Shown one piece after another: positions 40,851 to 52,499 of a stretch of 55,000 nt of DNA; the first letter of the stretch is position 1; every line of letters starts with the position of its first letter. The stretch is from Prorocentrum cordatum (lineage: Eukaryota > Sar > Dinophyceae > Prorocentrales > Prorocentraceae). Below the pieces are notes generated by a model, which was given only the letters and a program-made list of their open reading frames with translations, made no database searches and was not told the DNA's origin. Made by a program: the position numbers and the translations under genes. Where the stretch lies: assembly GCA_963575745.1 (NCBI GenBank), contig CAUYUJ010017773.1:147501-202500 (forward strand). The letters are read 5' to 3'.

Positions 40851-40858
40851 ATTTTTTG

Positions 40859-41185
40859 GAGGATGTCTCAGACGAAATCGACATTTTCGAAACTCCGAAG
40901 GTTTCGCCAGCGATTTCAATATCTCAATTTTTCTGAGGGTGTCTCAAGAGAAAGGCTCATTTGTCAAACAAGAGATCTTAAAGCAGCTTTCTCAACATCC
41001 TATTGTCCCGAGGATGTCTCAGGCGAGAGTCCCATTTTTGCAGATCCGAAGATTCCGCGACCGATTTCAGTATCCCCATTTTGTGAGGATGTCTCCGGCG
41101 AAATCGTCATTTTTAACAGAAAAAGCCTTAAACGATAGCCTCCAACATCTCCATTTTGTGAGGATGTCTCAGGCGAAACGGCCAT
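40859..41185. repeat. 75-bp tandem repeat carrying the 20-bp core
   Basis: The core (GAGGATGTCTCAGGCGAAA and variants) starts at 40859, 40935, 41010, 41085 and 41160. The period of 75 keeps one plus frame open (RMSQAKRPF units in 40777-41358), but sequence around the core differs from the other arrays. Confidence 0.85.
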
Positions 41186-41384
41186 TCTGGGGAATCCGCC
41201 TGAGGCTGACGGAGGAGCAACCCCGAGCCCCCCCCTCTGCATCCCCCCCAGTTGATAAATATTTCCCCCCGGGTCTACACCAACGTCCATCGCGCGACCC
41301 TTCGAGTCTAAGCGCGCTTCCCGCCATCCGCCAGCGACGTGCCGCATGGAATCCGTAGCCTTCAGTTAGAAAAAAATGAAAACC

Positions 41385-41850
41385 CAGAACCCAGGGGGGG
41401 GGAGGGGGGGGCGCGCACCCAAGCCCCCACCCCCCCCCCACCCCCCCGCCCCGCATAAAGGGCGGAGGGGATGGGGGGGGAAGGGGGGGGGGGGGGGGGG
41501 GGGTGCTCCAACGGAGAGGCTCCAAGGGAGAGCAGGGAGCAGCTTAAGCACCCCCCCCTCCCCGGTGGAAAGGGGGGCAGGGGGAGGCCAGCTCCCGGGG
41601 CGGTCAAGGGAGGAGGGGGCGGGGGGGGGCAGCCCCCACCCACCCGCCCCCCCCTTCGCGCGAAAGGAGGGGGGCGGGGGCTGCTTCCAGCAGGGCGGCG
41701 GCGCCAAGGGAGGGGGGGCAGCTAAGGCCCCCCCCCTCCCCCCCCCCTTGGAAAAGGGGCGAGGCGGGGCAGCGTCCGGGGAGGGCCCGAGGGGGGGCGG
41801 GGCGGCAGCTGCAACCTCCGCCCCCCCCCCCCCCCCCCCCTCTCCCGCAA
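41385..41850. repeat. G-run and C-run homopolymer blocks
   Basis: Alternating runs of 7-25 G or C with short linkers, related to 15040-15395. Run lengths may be inexact in the assembly. Confidence 0.8.
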
Positions 41851-42313
41851 CGAAGAGCGAGAGAGAAAGATAGAGAGAAGAGAGAGAGAGAGAAGAACAG
41901 AGACAGAACAGCGACAGAGACCAGAGACAGAGACCGAACAGAGAGACAAGACCGAGACAGAGACAGAGAAGAGAACAGAACCAGAGACAGAGAGAGAGAG
42001 AAACCGAAGAAAGCGAGATAGACAGAGAGAGACAAGAGAGTACAGAAGAGAGACAGAGCGGCGAACAGAGAGAGACGAGAGAGACAAGAGAGAGACAGAG
42101 AGAGACGAGAGAGACAGAGAGAGACAGAGAAGGAGAGAGAGAGAGAAGAGACAGAGAGAAGACAGAGAGAGACAAGAGAGAGAGGTAGAGAAAAAAAAAG
42201 AGAGAGAGACGACAGAGCGCAGACCAGACAGACGACAGACAGACAGACAGACAGACAGCGAGACAGATACAACAGACAGACAGACAGCAGACAGACAGAC
42301 AGAACAGACAGAC

Positions 42314-42364
<51 letters not shown>

Positions 42365-42588
42365 CGACAAGCAGACAGACAGACATACAGACAGACAGCC
42401 AGACAGCAAGAGACACAAAAGAGACACAGAAGACATAGAGCCAGACACCGACACACGACACACAAGACCACAGAACCACAGAACCATACACACATCACAC
42501 AGACCCACTCGACCACAGACCACTACACACAGACACACAGTAACACACAGAACTACGACAGACAGGACATACAGACAGACAGCACAGC

Positions 42589-42620
<32 letters not shown>

Positions 42621-42660
42621 CAGACAGACAGACAGACCAGAGAGCGAGAAGAGAGAGAGA
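41850..42660. repeat. GAGACA/GACAGACA simple repeat
   Basis: About 800 bases of AGAGACAG and (GACA)n on plus, complementary in type to the TGTCTCTCTG array that begins 300 bases downstream. Confidence 0.9.
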
Positions 42661-42950
42661 GGGGGGCGCTTCCAAGAAAGGGCGGTCATCAAGGGTTGGG
42701 GGGCGGGGGGGGGTAGCTTGGCCTAGCTCCCCCCCCCCCCCCATATGCTCGAGCCCTGTGGGCGCGCTCTCTCAAACCTTCGTAAACCTTCCTCGGGAAG
42801 GTTTCCGGAAGGTTGTTGGATGGCATTTGGGGATTCTTTTCGGACAGAAAACCCACCCTGAAACCTTCCCAAAGTCTTCCCCAGGAAGGTTTTTTGGAAG
42901 GTTCGTGGAACAAGTTGTCCCAGAACCTTCCTAAAACCTTCCTCGTGAGG
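42660..42950. repeat. G/C-run hairpin and AACCTTCC hairpin units
   Basis: A G-run/C-run pair at 42660-42750 is followed by two AACCTTCC...GGAAGGTT units (42775-42950) like those at 14336-15020. Confidence 0.8.
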
Positions 42951-42954
42951 GTTT

Positions 42955-45900
42955 GTTTTGCGTGTGTGCGTGTGTGTGTGTGTCTCTGTGTGTCTCTGTG
43001 TGTCTCTGTGTGTCTCTGTGTGTCTCTGCGTGTCTCTGTGTGTCTCTGTATGTCTCTGCGTGTCTCTGTGTGTCTCTGTGTGTCTCTGTGTGTCTCTCGG
43101 TGTCTCTCTGCGTCTCTGTGTGTCTCTGTGTGTCTGTGTGTCTCTGTGTGTCTCTCTGTGTCTCTATGTGTCTCTCTGTGTCTCTGTGTGTCTCTGTGTC
43201 TCTCTGTGTCTCTCTGTGTCTCCCTGTGTCTCTCTGCGTCTCTCTGTGTCTCTCTGTGTCTCTATGTGTCTCTCTGTGTCTCTCTGTGTCTCTCTGTGTC
43301 TCTCTGTGTCTCTCTGTATGTTTTTGTGTCTCTCTGTGTCTCTCTGTGTCTCTCTGCGTCTCTCTGCGTCTCCCTGTGTCTCTCTGTGTCTCTCTATGTC
43401 TCTCTGTGTCTCTCTGTGTCTCTCTGTGTCTCTCTGCGTCTCTCTGTGTCTCTCTGCGTCTCTCTGTGTCTCTCTGTGTCTCTCTGTTTCTCTCTGTGCC
43501 TCTCTGTGTCTCTCTGTGTCCCTCTGTGTTTCTCTGTGTCTCTCTGTGTCTCTCTGTGTCCCTCTGTGTCCTTCTGCGTCTCTCTGCGTCTCTTTGTGTC
43601 TCTCTGTGTCTCTCTGTGTCTCTCTGTGTCTCTCTGTGTCTCTCTGTGTCTCTCTGTGTCTCTCTGTGTCTCTCTGTGTCTCTCTGTGTCTCTCTGTGTC
43701 TCTCTGTGTCTCTCTGTGTCTCTCTGTGTCTCTCTGCGTCTCTATGTGTCTCTCTGTGTCTCTCTGTGTCTCTCTGTGTCCCTCTGTGTCTCTCTGTGTC
43801 TCTCTGTATATATCTGTGTCTCTCTGTGTCTCTCTGTGTCTCTCTGTGCCTCTTTGTGTCTCTGTGTCTCTCTGTGTCTCCCTGTGTCTCTCTGTGTCTC
43901 TCTGTGTCTCTCTGTGCCTCTCTGTGTCTCCTGTGGCCTCTCTGTGTTCTCTCTTCGTCGCTCTGCGCTCCCTGCGTTCTCTGTGTCTCTCGTGTCTCTC
44001 TGTGTCCCTCCTCTGTTCCCCTGTGTCTCTCTGTGTTCTCTCTGTGTCTCTCTGTGTCTCTCTTGTGTCCTCTCTAGTGTCTCCTGCGCGTGTCCTCTGT
44101 GGCCTCTGTGTCCTCTGTCTCTCTGTGTCTCTCTGTGTCCCTCTGTGTCTCTCTGTGCCTCTCTGCGCCTCTCTGCGCCTCTCTGTGCCTCTCTGCGTCT
44201 CTATGTGTCTCTCTGTGTCTCTCTGTGTCTCTCTGCGTCTCTCTGTTTCTCTGTGTCTCTCTGTGTCTATATGTGTCTCTCTGTGTCTCTCTGTGTCTCT
44301 CTGTGTCCCTCTGCGTCTCTGTGCGTCTCCCTGTGTCTCTCTGTGTCTCTCTGTGTCTCTCTGTGTCTCTCTGTGTCTCTCTGTGTCTCTCTGTGTCTCT
44401 CTGTGTCTCTCTGCGTCTCTCTGTGTCTCTCTGTGTCTATATGTGTCTCTCTGCGTCTCTGTGTGTCTCTCTGTGTCTCTCTGTGTCTCACTGTGCCTCT
44501 CTGTGTCTCTCTGTGTGTATATGTGTGTCTCTCTGTGTGTCTCTGTGTGTCTCTGCGTGTCTCTGTGTCGCTATGCGCGTCTCTGTGTCTCTCTGTGTGT
44601 CATTGCGTGTCTCTATGTGTCTCTCTGTGTCTCTCTGTGTCTCTCTGTGTCTCTATGTGTCTCTCTGTTTCTCTCTGTGTCTCTCTGTGTCTCTCTGCGC
44701 CTCCCTGTGTCTCCCTGTGTCTCCCCGCGTCTCCCTGTGTCTCTCTGTGTCTCTGCGTGTCTCTATGTGTCCCTATGTGTCTCTCTGTGTTTCTCTGTGT
44801 CTCTCTGTGTCTCCCTGTGTCTCTCTGTGTCTCTCTGTGTCTTTCCGTGTCTCTCTGTGTTTCTATGTGTCTCTATGTGTCTCTCTGTGTCTCTCTGTGT
44901 CTCTCTGCGTCTCTCTGTGTCTCCCTGTGTCTCTCTGTGTCCCTGTGTGTCTCTGTGTGTCTCTGTGTGTCTCTGTGTCTCTCTGTGTCTCTCTGTGTCA
45001 CTCTGTGTCTCTCTGTGTCTCTCTGTGTCTCTCTGTGTCTCTCTGTGTCTCTCTGTGTCTCTCTGCGTCTCTCTGTGTCCCCCTGCGCCCTTCTGTGTCT
45101 CTCTGCGTCCCTCTGTGATCCTCTGTGCCCCTCTGTGTCTCCCTGTGTCTCTCTGTGTCTCTCTGTGTCTCTCTGTGTCTCTCTGTGTCTCTCTGCGTCT
45201 CTCTGTGTCTCTCTGTGTCTCTCTGTGTCTCTCTGTGTCTCTCTGTGTCTCTCTGTGTCTCTCTGTGTCCCTATGTGTCTCTATGTGTCTCTCTGTGTCT
45301 CTCTGTGTCTCTCTATATCTCTCTGTGTCTTTCCGTGTCTCTCTGTGTTTCTATGTGTCTCTATGTGTATCTCTGTGTCTCTCTGCGTCTCTTTGTGTCT
45401 CTCTGTGTTTCTCTGTGTCTCTCTGTGTCACTATGTGTCTCTCTGTGTCTCTCTGTGTCTCCCTGCGTCTCCCTGTGTCTCTCTGTGTCTCTCTGTGTCT
45501 CCCTGTGTCTCTCTGTGTCTCTCTATGTCTCTCTGTGTGTCTCTGTGTCTCTCTGTGTCTCTCTGCGTCTCTCTGTGTCTCTCTGTGTCTCTCTGTGTCT
45601 CTCTGCGTCTCTCTGTGTCTCTCTGTGTCTCTCTGTGTCTCCCTGTGTCTCTCTGTGTCTCTCTGTGTGTATATGTGTGTCTCTGTGCGTCTCTGTGTGC
45701 ATGTGTGTCTCTGCGTGTCTCTGTGTGTCTCTGTGTCTCTGTGTGTCTCTGTGTGTCTCTGTGTGTCTTTGTGTGTCTCTGCGTGTCTCTGCGTGTCTCT
45801 GCGTGTCTCTGTGTGTCTCTGTGTGTCCCTGTGTGTCTCTGTGTGTCTCTGTGTGTCTCTGTGCGCCTCTGTGTGTCTCTGTGTGTCTCTGTGCGTCTCT

Positions 45901-46390
45901 GTGTGTCTCTGCGTGTCTCTGTGTGTCTCTGTGCGTCTCTGTGTGCCTATGTGCGTCTCTGTGTGTCTCTGTGTGTCTCTGTGTGCCTCTGTGTGTCCCT
46001 GTGTGTCCCTGTGTGTCCCTGTGTGTTTCTGTGTGTCCCTGTGTGTCTCTGCGTGTCTCTGTGTGTCTATGTGTGTCTCTGTGTGTCTCTGTGTGTCTCT
46101 GTGTGTCTCTGTGTGTCTCTGTGTGTCTCTGTGTGTCTCTGTGTGTCTCTGTGTGTCTCTGTGAGTCCCTGTGTGTCTCTGTGTGTCTCTGTGTGTCCCT
46201 GAGTGTCCCTGAAAGTTTCTGTGTCTCTCTGTGTGCCTCCGTGTGTCTCTGTGTATATGTGTGTCTCTGTGTGTCTCTGTGTGCCTCTGTGTGTCTCCGT
46301 GTGTCTCTGCGTGTCTCTGTGTCTCTGTGTGTCTATGGGTGTCTCTGTGTGTCTATGTGTGTCTCTGTGTGTCTCTGTGTGTGTCTCTCT
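42955..46390. repeat. 3.4-kb 10-bp satellite (TGTCTCTCTG)
   Basis: Roughly 340 copies of TGTCTCTCTG or TGTGTCTCTG with scattered changes; only 43930-44110 is more disrupted. A long plus frame ([10 protein letters not shown]) is a by-product of the repeat. Confidence 0.95.
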
Positions 46391-47195
46391 GCGTGTGCGT
46401 GCGCGTGCGTGTACGCGTGCGTGTGTGCGTGTGTTTGTGCGCGTGCGCGTGCGCGTGCGCGTGTGCGTGCGCGTGTGCGCGCGTGCGTGCGTGTGCGCGC
46501 GATTGCGTGCGTGCGTGCGTGCGTCCGCGTGTGCGTGCGTGTGTGCGTCTGTGCGTGTGTGCGTGTGTGCGTGTGTGCGTGTGCGCGTGCGTGCGTGTGT
46601 CGCGCGTGCGTGCGTGCGTGCGTGCGTGCGTGTGTGCGTGCGTGCGTGTGTGCGCGCGTGCGTGCGCGTGCGTGCGTGTGTGCATGTGTGCGTGTGCGTG
46701 TGTGCGTGTGTGCATGTATGCGTGTGCGCGTGTGTGCGCGTGTGCGTGCGTGCGCGTGTGCGTGTGTGCGTGTGTGCGTGTGTGCGTGCGTGAGTGTGTG
46801 CGCGTGTGCGTGTGTGCGTGTGTGCGTGTGTGCGTGAGTGCGTGTGTGCGTGTGTGCGCGTGCGCGCGCGTGCGCGTGTGCGCGTGTGCGCGTGTGCGCG
46901 TGCGCGCGCGTGCGCGTGTAGGCGCGTGCGCGTGTGCGCGTGTGCGCGCGTGCGCGCGCGTGCGCGTGCGCGTGTGCGCGTGTGCGCGTGTGCCCGCGCG
47001 CGCGTGTGCGCGTGTGCGCGTGCGCGCGTGTGCGCGTGTGCGCGTGTGCGCGCGCGCGCGTGCGCGAGTGCGCGCGCGTGCGCGTGCGTGTGCGTGTGCG
47101 TGTGCGTGTGCGTGTGCGTGTGCGTGTGCGTGTGGGCGTGCGTGCGTGCGTGCTTGCGTGCGTGCGCGCGCGTGCGCGCGCGTGCGCGCGTGCAT
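46385..47195. repeat. TG/CG alternating tract (Z-DNA-prone)
   Basis: About 800 bases of strictly alternating purine-pyrimidine, TGTGCGTG grading into GCGCGTGCGC. It borders the 10-bp satellite without a gap. Confidence 0.95.
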
Positions 47196-47345
47196 CGGCA
47201 CCGCCATCGTCATCGTCATCGTCATCGTCATCACCGCCAACACCATTATCAGCTTCGTAATCACCGCCATCGCCATCAGCATCAGCACCATTATCATCAG
47301 CATCAGTAGCACCGTCATAATCATTAACATCATCGTCGCCATCGT
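47195..47345. repeat. CATCGT/CACCAT hexamer tract
   Basis: CATCGTCATCGTCATC followed by CACCATTATCAGC-type repetition. Confidence 0.85.
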
Positions 47346-47454
47346 CACGCGAGCGCTCTCTCGCACGATGCAAGTTGCACTGCTGCACAACTGGGGCCCT
47401 CGGCGAGCCCTCGGCATCCGAGGCCGCACTGAAGGGCCCTAAGAGGATCTCGGA

Positions 47455-47640
47455 ACAGCTCCCGAAGAGGGCTCCAGAGGGCCCTCGAGAGCAGTGACGG
47501 GCAAGTCACGCGCGCGCCCCCGCGTGACTTCACTCTCACCGCTATGGAAGCCACCTGGCTCCCGAAGAGGGCTCCAGAGGGCCCTCGAGAGCAGTGGTGG
47601 GCAGGCGCGCGTCGCGGTCACCGCCCCACCGGGGTCTCGA
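47455..47640. repeat. ~103-bp direct duplication
   Basis: CCCGAAGAGGGCTCCAGAGG followed by GCCCTCGAGAGCAGTG occurs at about 47460 and 47563. Confidence 0.8.
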
Positions 47641-48069
47641 GGTGGTCTCGACGGGGCTGCAAAAAGACCCTTCCTGGGTCGTTTTGGCGCCGCGGCGCTG
47701 CGCCTGCAGAATGGATCCAAGCAGGGTGGCGAGCAACCTGCATCGTGCCAAAACATCAAAATGCTCGGTCCACGACGGGTTGTCAAATCAAGCAACCGAG
47801 CGCTCGCATGAATGCCGTCTACCCGCCCCGCACCACCATCCGAATCCTCCGACGGATCGCCCTGTCCCCCCCCCCCCCCCTCCCCGTCTCTCAATGCAAT
47901 TGTAAGGCGATGGGGCACAATTCTGCAACGTAGCTCTCCGCAGAAGGAAACCCCACCTGATCTGAAGGCAACAGCTGCAGGGCCCAGCCGCTATATACGC
48001 CACCGTGCCGCGAAGCACGGGTTGACTTACAGGGCCTCGTGCCTCCCACCTGGCGCGCCTACTGGGAGG
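47641..48069. other. spacer, no gene recognised
   Basis: Mixed sequence with a C run at 47869-47881. No repeats of note and no trustworthy open frame. Confidence 0.4.
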
Positions 48070-49850
48070 GGGCCAGCCCAGTGGGTACTCGCCGCAATTC
48101 ACACGAGACCTGACCACCCTGTGGGGGGCTGCGATCAACGAAACCATTGCCACTTTCGAAGTCCTCTGGGGGGCCAGCGCATTGGGCACTGCGATCTGCG
48201 AAAGTGTCTCCGCGCTCGAGGGCCGCTGGGGGTCCAGCGCTGCGGGCGCGCGCCGCAGATCCACGATAAATATCGCCACCCCTGGGGTGGTTGCGATCTG
48301 CGAAACTGCCGCCACTTGCAAAGGCTGCTGGGAGAGCCAACATAGCGGGCACCCGCCGCAGATCCAGAATCGGCCCTGCCATCCCTCGGGGACTGCGATA
48401 TGCGAAACTCTTCCGGTACTTTCGAGGGCTGCTGGGGGAGCCAACATAATGAGGACCTGCCGCAGATCTGGGGGGGCTGCGATCTGCGAAAGCATCGCCA
48501 CTTTCGAAAGCTGCTGGGGGGGGGGGGGGCTGAAATAGTGGGCACGCGCCGCACATGCAGATTAATTAGACCTCGCCATCCCTGCGGGGCTGCGACCCGC
48601 GAAGCTGTCGCTACTTTCGAAGGCCGCTGGAGGGAGGGGCCAGCGAATTGGGCACCCGCCGCAAATCCAAAATAGAGCTCGCTATCCCTGGGGGCGGGGG
48701 CAGCGTAGTGGGTACTCACCGCAGATCCAGAATAGACCATGCCATCCTTGCCGTCTGCGAAACTGCCCTGGGAGGGCCAGCAGCGCGGGCACCCGCCGCA
48801 GATGCAGAATAGATCTCGCCATCTCTGGGGGACTGCGATCTGCGGAACTGTCGCTGCGGTCGAGGGCTGCGGGGGGGCGACATCATAGTGGGGGCTCGCC
48901 GCAGATCCAGAGTAGACCTCGCTATTTCTGGGGGGCGGCGATCTGCGAAACTGCCGCCACTTTCGAGGGCTGCTGGGGGGTCTGGCAACGCGCGTACTTG
49001 CCACAGGTCCAGATTAGACCTCGCCATCCCTGGGGGGCTGCGATTTGCGAAACTGTCGCCACTTTCGAGGGCCACTGGAGGGGCCAGCGCATTGGGCACT
49101 CGCCGCAAATCCAAAGTAGAACGCGCCATCGACGGGGGGCCTTGGCCGGCGACGCTGCCGCTACTTTCGAGGGCGGCTCGCGTGCGCTTGCCCATCGGTT
49201 TGTGATTTCGCTGCCGCTCTTCGAGGTTCCCCAGCGGGCCCTCTGATCACTCCCGACTCTGCACCACGAGCAAGATTCGCGAGCGCTTTACCATGGGACT
49301 GTGATATTGCTACCGCCATGGAGGTTGCCCATCGGGCCCTCTGATCACTCCTGACTCTTGACCACGAGCAAGGCAAACCGACTTTGGGGGCTGCGACCTG
49401 CGCAACTATCGCCACGTTCGAGGGCTACTGCGGGGGGGGGCCAAACATAATGCGGCGCTACTCAGATCAGACTAGACCTCGCCATCTCAGGGGGGCTGCG
49501 AACTGCGAAAACGTTGCCACTTTCAAGGGCTGCTGGGAGGTGCAGCTTCATGCGGTGCTACGCAGATCAGAGCAGGACCTCGCCATCCCCGCGGGGTTAC
49601 GATCTGCGAAACCGTCGCCACTTTAAAGGACTGATGGGGGGCCAGTTTAGTACGGTGCTACGCGGATCAGAGCGAAACCTCGCCATCCCTGGTGAGCTGC
49701 AAATTGCCCTATCGCCGCCACTTTCGAGAGCTGCCAGGGGGTCCAGTGCGGTGCTGCGCGGATCAGAGCGGGACCTCGGCATCCCTGGGAGGCTGCGCTC
49801 TGCGACACTGTCGCCGCTCTCGAGGGCTGCTGGGCAAAGAGGGCCAGCTC
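48070..49850. repeat. ~100-bp tandem array, about 16 copies
   Basis: The marker CTGCGATCTGCGAAACTGTC and variants occur near 48130, 48189, 48291, 48386, 48478, 48590, 48833, 48936, 49038, 49390, 49497, 49600, 49697 and 49793. Units also share CCTCGCCATCCCTGG, CGCCACTTTCGAGGGCTGCT and CGCCGCAGATCCA. Between 49208 and 49375 two copies of a different ~105-base unit (GGGCCCTCTGATCACTCC) interrupt it. The commonest period, 102, is 34 codons and the minus strand reads ALESGGSFADRSPP, but units of 92-112 break the frame. Confidence 0.85.
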
Positions 49851-49989
49851 AGTGTCCTGCGACTCGTGCAGTTTGCGAGCCTTCCAAGTGTCGTTCGCAG
49901 AACTATCTACCCCCTCGCCACGCTATCAAAGTATAGAACGCATGCCAAACTATTATGGCCATGAATTGCGCAAGGATTGGGTACGTCGT

Positions 49990-51430
49990 CAGGGCAAATG
50001 TTTGCATCTTCTTGTGAAGCCACAAATATGTTGCACAATTTCCCGTTGCCATGGTAAACTCATGCGGCCCCGCGGCGATATGCGCCAGCTCCGTGGAGCC
50101 GCGGAAACTTAACAGGAAAAACAAGGACAAGCATGGCACGCATTCAAAAAAATCGGTTCGCAGATGGAACAGGGAAAGTTTAGACAAGATGCGACGGTCG
50201 CGATTTCTATTGGTTACAAACCCCTCGCGCTCAACATCCCGTTGTAAAGCTGTCGCGCAAGGAATCCTTTTGCGAAGGCTGCTACGCACTGATGTAAACT
50301 GTGGCGGTCACTGCAGACGCCCAATCAGCAACACCCTTTTGGAAGGTCGCCACACAACGGATCCCCTTGCAATGTCCATTGCAAAGCGATTCCAACGGTG
50401 GGGTATCTGGACCATACAATTGCGAGAATGACTGGTTGCCCTCGCCTTTAGCTCTTATGTCCCATGTGAGACCATGTGTTTTTTCATGCACCTGTTTCCG
50501 TTTTCCTGGTAGGCTTACACGGCCTCACGGCGATCACAGTGGCGGTTCCGTGGGGCCACAGGAGCTTACCATGAAGAGGAGAAAAACAGAAAACTTGGAA
50601 ACACCATGTGTTTTCATATGGAAACATCGGGAAGCCAGGACAACGTGTGGCTGCAACTATTCCTGTAGGTTGCCCACACCTAAAATCTTGCAGTAAGATC
50701 GCCACATAACGAACGCTGGTGTGCAAAGGCTGCTACGCAAGGATTTCAAGTGTAGCGGCCACTGCCCCGCATGAGAAATCGTGTGTTGTAGTCATTTTTC
50801 AAGCGCAATTTCAAAGGATTGCAAGTATGGGGTCTGCGACATAGAAATAGCGTGTGTCACTGGCGCACTCATGTGTTTTGCTATTTTCCGCCATGACAAC
50901 ACGTGGTGTTTTGAAATGGTTTCACGTTTCCTCATACAATTCCGCGGCCACACCGCGATCCCTGTGGAGGTCCCGCGACGCCATGGCAACTGAGAAAATC
51001 GTGCAAAGCCTTAGCAACACTGAAAATCATTGTTTTCACATAGACAAGTAGCACCAAACTAGAAACGTCTGACCAGGTGTGTCGCAATTTGGTGGCATAT
51101 CCCCCACAATTATAATCCTTTCGGAATATCGCTACACGAGGAGTCCTTGTGTAAAGGCTGCTACACAAGGGTTTCACTTGTGGCGGCCGCTGCAAAAGCC
51201 TCATCCCCCCCGGACAGAACATACTGGCGGGTCGGCACACTGTGGATCTTCTTGCACCAGCTACTACACATGACTTAAATCGTGGGAGATCGGCAACATC
51301 AGAATAGCGAGAGTCACGAATTCCATCACTCGTTCGATGTTCACCATGGGGACACACATGTGGGCTGTCAAATCCAATCTTCTTTTTCTCACTTGTTGCT
51401 GGTAAGGTCCGCGGCCCCACGGTGCTGCCT
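49990..51430. repeat. ~445-bp tandem repeat, 3 or more copies
   Basis: GCTGCTACGCAAGGATTTCA-type strings lie near 50279, 50728 and 51158, and CGCGGCCCCACGGCGAT-type strings near 50062, 50519, 50942 and 51410. Copies are strongly diverged. No gene called. Confidence 0.65.
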
Positions 51431-52384
51431 CTGAAAATTCTTCACAATCAACACCACTTTGCAGATAAGAGACACATTGATTTCGTGTGTGGTGATTTAG
51501 TTGATCTGTTTAAACATCTGGTTTCAATGATGGGGGATATCAATGGCTGCGCAGTGGAAGTCGCACAGCTGGAACCACTTTGCAGATCTGCCCTTACATG
51601 GATCAACGCGAAATTACAGCTAGCTTTACACATGTGTACGCGCAGCCGGAAATAGGATCAGTTTCTTACGACAGACCTAATACAATTTCTGGTGCTACTG
51701 AGACCCCCAATAAGTCGTCCCACCCCTTCCCTGTGGCACCCTTTGCAGGGATGACTCGGGTCCTGGTAAGTCGTACTGGCTTTCCCTGGACGGCTTTCAG
51801 TGAGTCGGCGCACGGAAGGAGAAATTCCAGAACTTCCATGTCTCCAAAATCTATGAAAATGATAACAATCGCACGGATTGGGATTTCGGAAATGGCAAAA
51901 CAAATAGCAACTTCGCACGCACCGTTACGTTCGACGCCTCTTAAAAAGAAAGCAAACATCATGCGAGCACCAGTAAAAGCGAGCCACCTGCGCAACGGCG
52001 CTTGTGTACATGTGCACTGAGCCGATTCCAGCTACTGAACACATGAAGAAACTGGGGGCAACGATCTACAGTTCTGTCAATATAAAGCAAGAGCTGGTTA
52101 AACGACTAGGGGGAGCTTGGGGAAAAAGTCTAAAATACACAGGGGCTTGGAAACATAGGTCCATCAGTGTAGAGAGAAAGCTGAGCGTATCAGCGGTGCT
52201 GGTTACGACTGAAATTGGGTCTTATGTGAACTCTGCCTGGCAAAACAAAACCGCAGACGAAGTTTGGATGGGTTCCAGGCGCGGTGTCTTCGCCGTATTC
52301 TGAACATTCATCATTCTTATACCCCAAGGGTGTCCGACAAAAATGTAATGCAGCAGGCGGGGGCGATATCTTACATTGGTTAAG
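51431..52384 (+). pseudogene. decayed non-LTR retrotransposon reverse-transcriptase tail
   Basis: From about 52000 the plus strand reads EPIPATEHMKKLGATIYSS, NIKQELVKRLGGAWGKS and AWKHRSISVERKLS, a run I recognise as the thumb and connection part of LINE-type reverse transcriptases. Near 52260 the frame shifts and continues LDGFQARCLRRILNIHHSY, TPRVSDKNVMQQAG, the usual end of these proteins, with a stop at about 52382. Upstream, 51431-51655 (HIDFVCGDLVDLFKHL) may belong to the same element, but 51660-51990 carries stops. The catalytic YxDD region is not seen. The 5' part and one frame are lost, so it should be inactive. Confidence 0.7.
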
Positions 52385-52499
52385 TCCTCCAGCATCAAAA
52401 CATGTGGATTGGAAAACATGGCCGCAGTAGCGACGCGGACGTGCTCCGAAATCTAACCCTTCAACCAGGCAGCGTGAGACCGACGACTGCTGCTATCGC

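Noticed and set aside
41348-41362. Possible dinoflagellate spliced-leader relic (TCCGTAGCC)
   Set aside because: Only nine bases agree with the spliced leader; the following bases (TTCAG) do not match.
42813-46202. 1129-codon plus-strand open frame
   Set aside because: It is the translation of a 10-bp satellite ([10 protein letters not shown] over and over). Two other plus frames are equally open, so openness carries no information.
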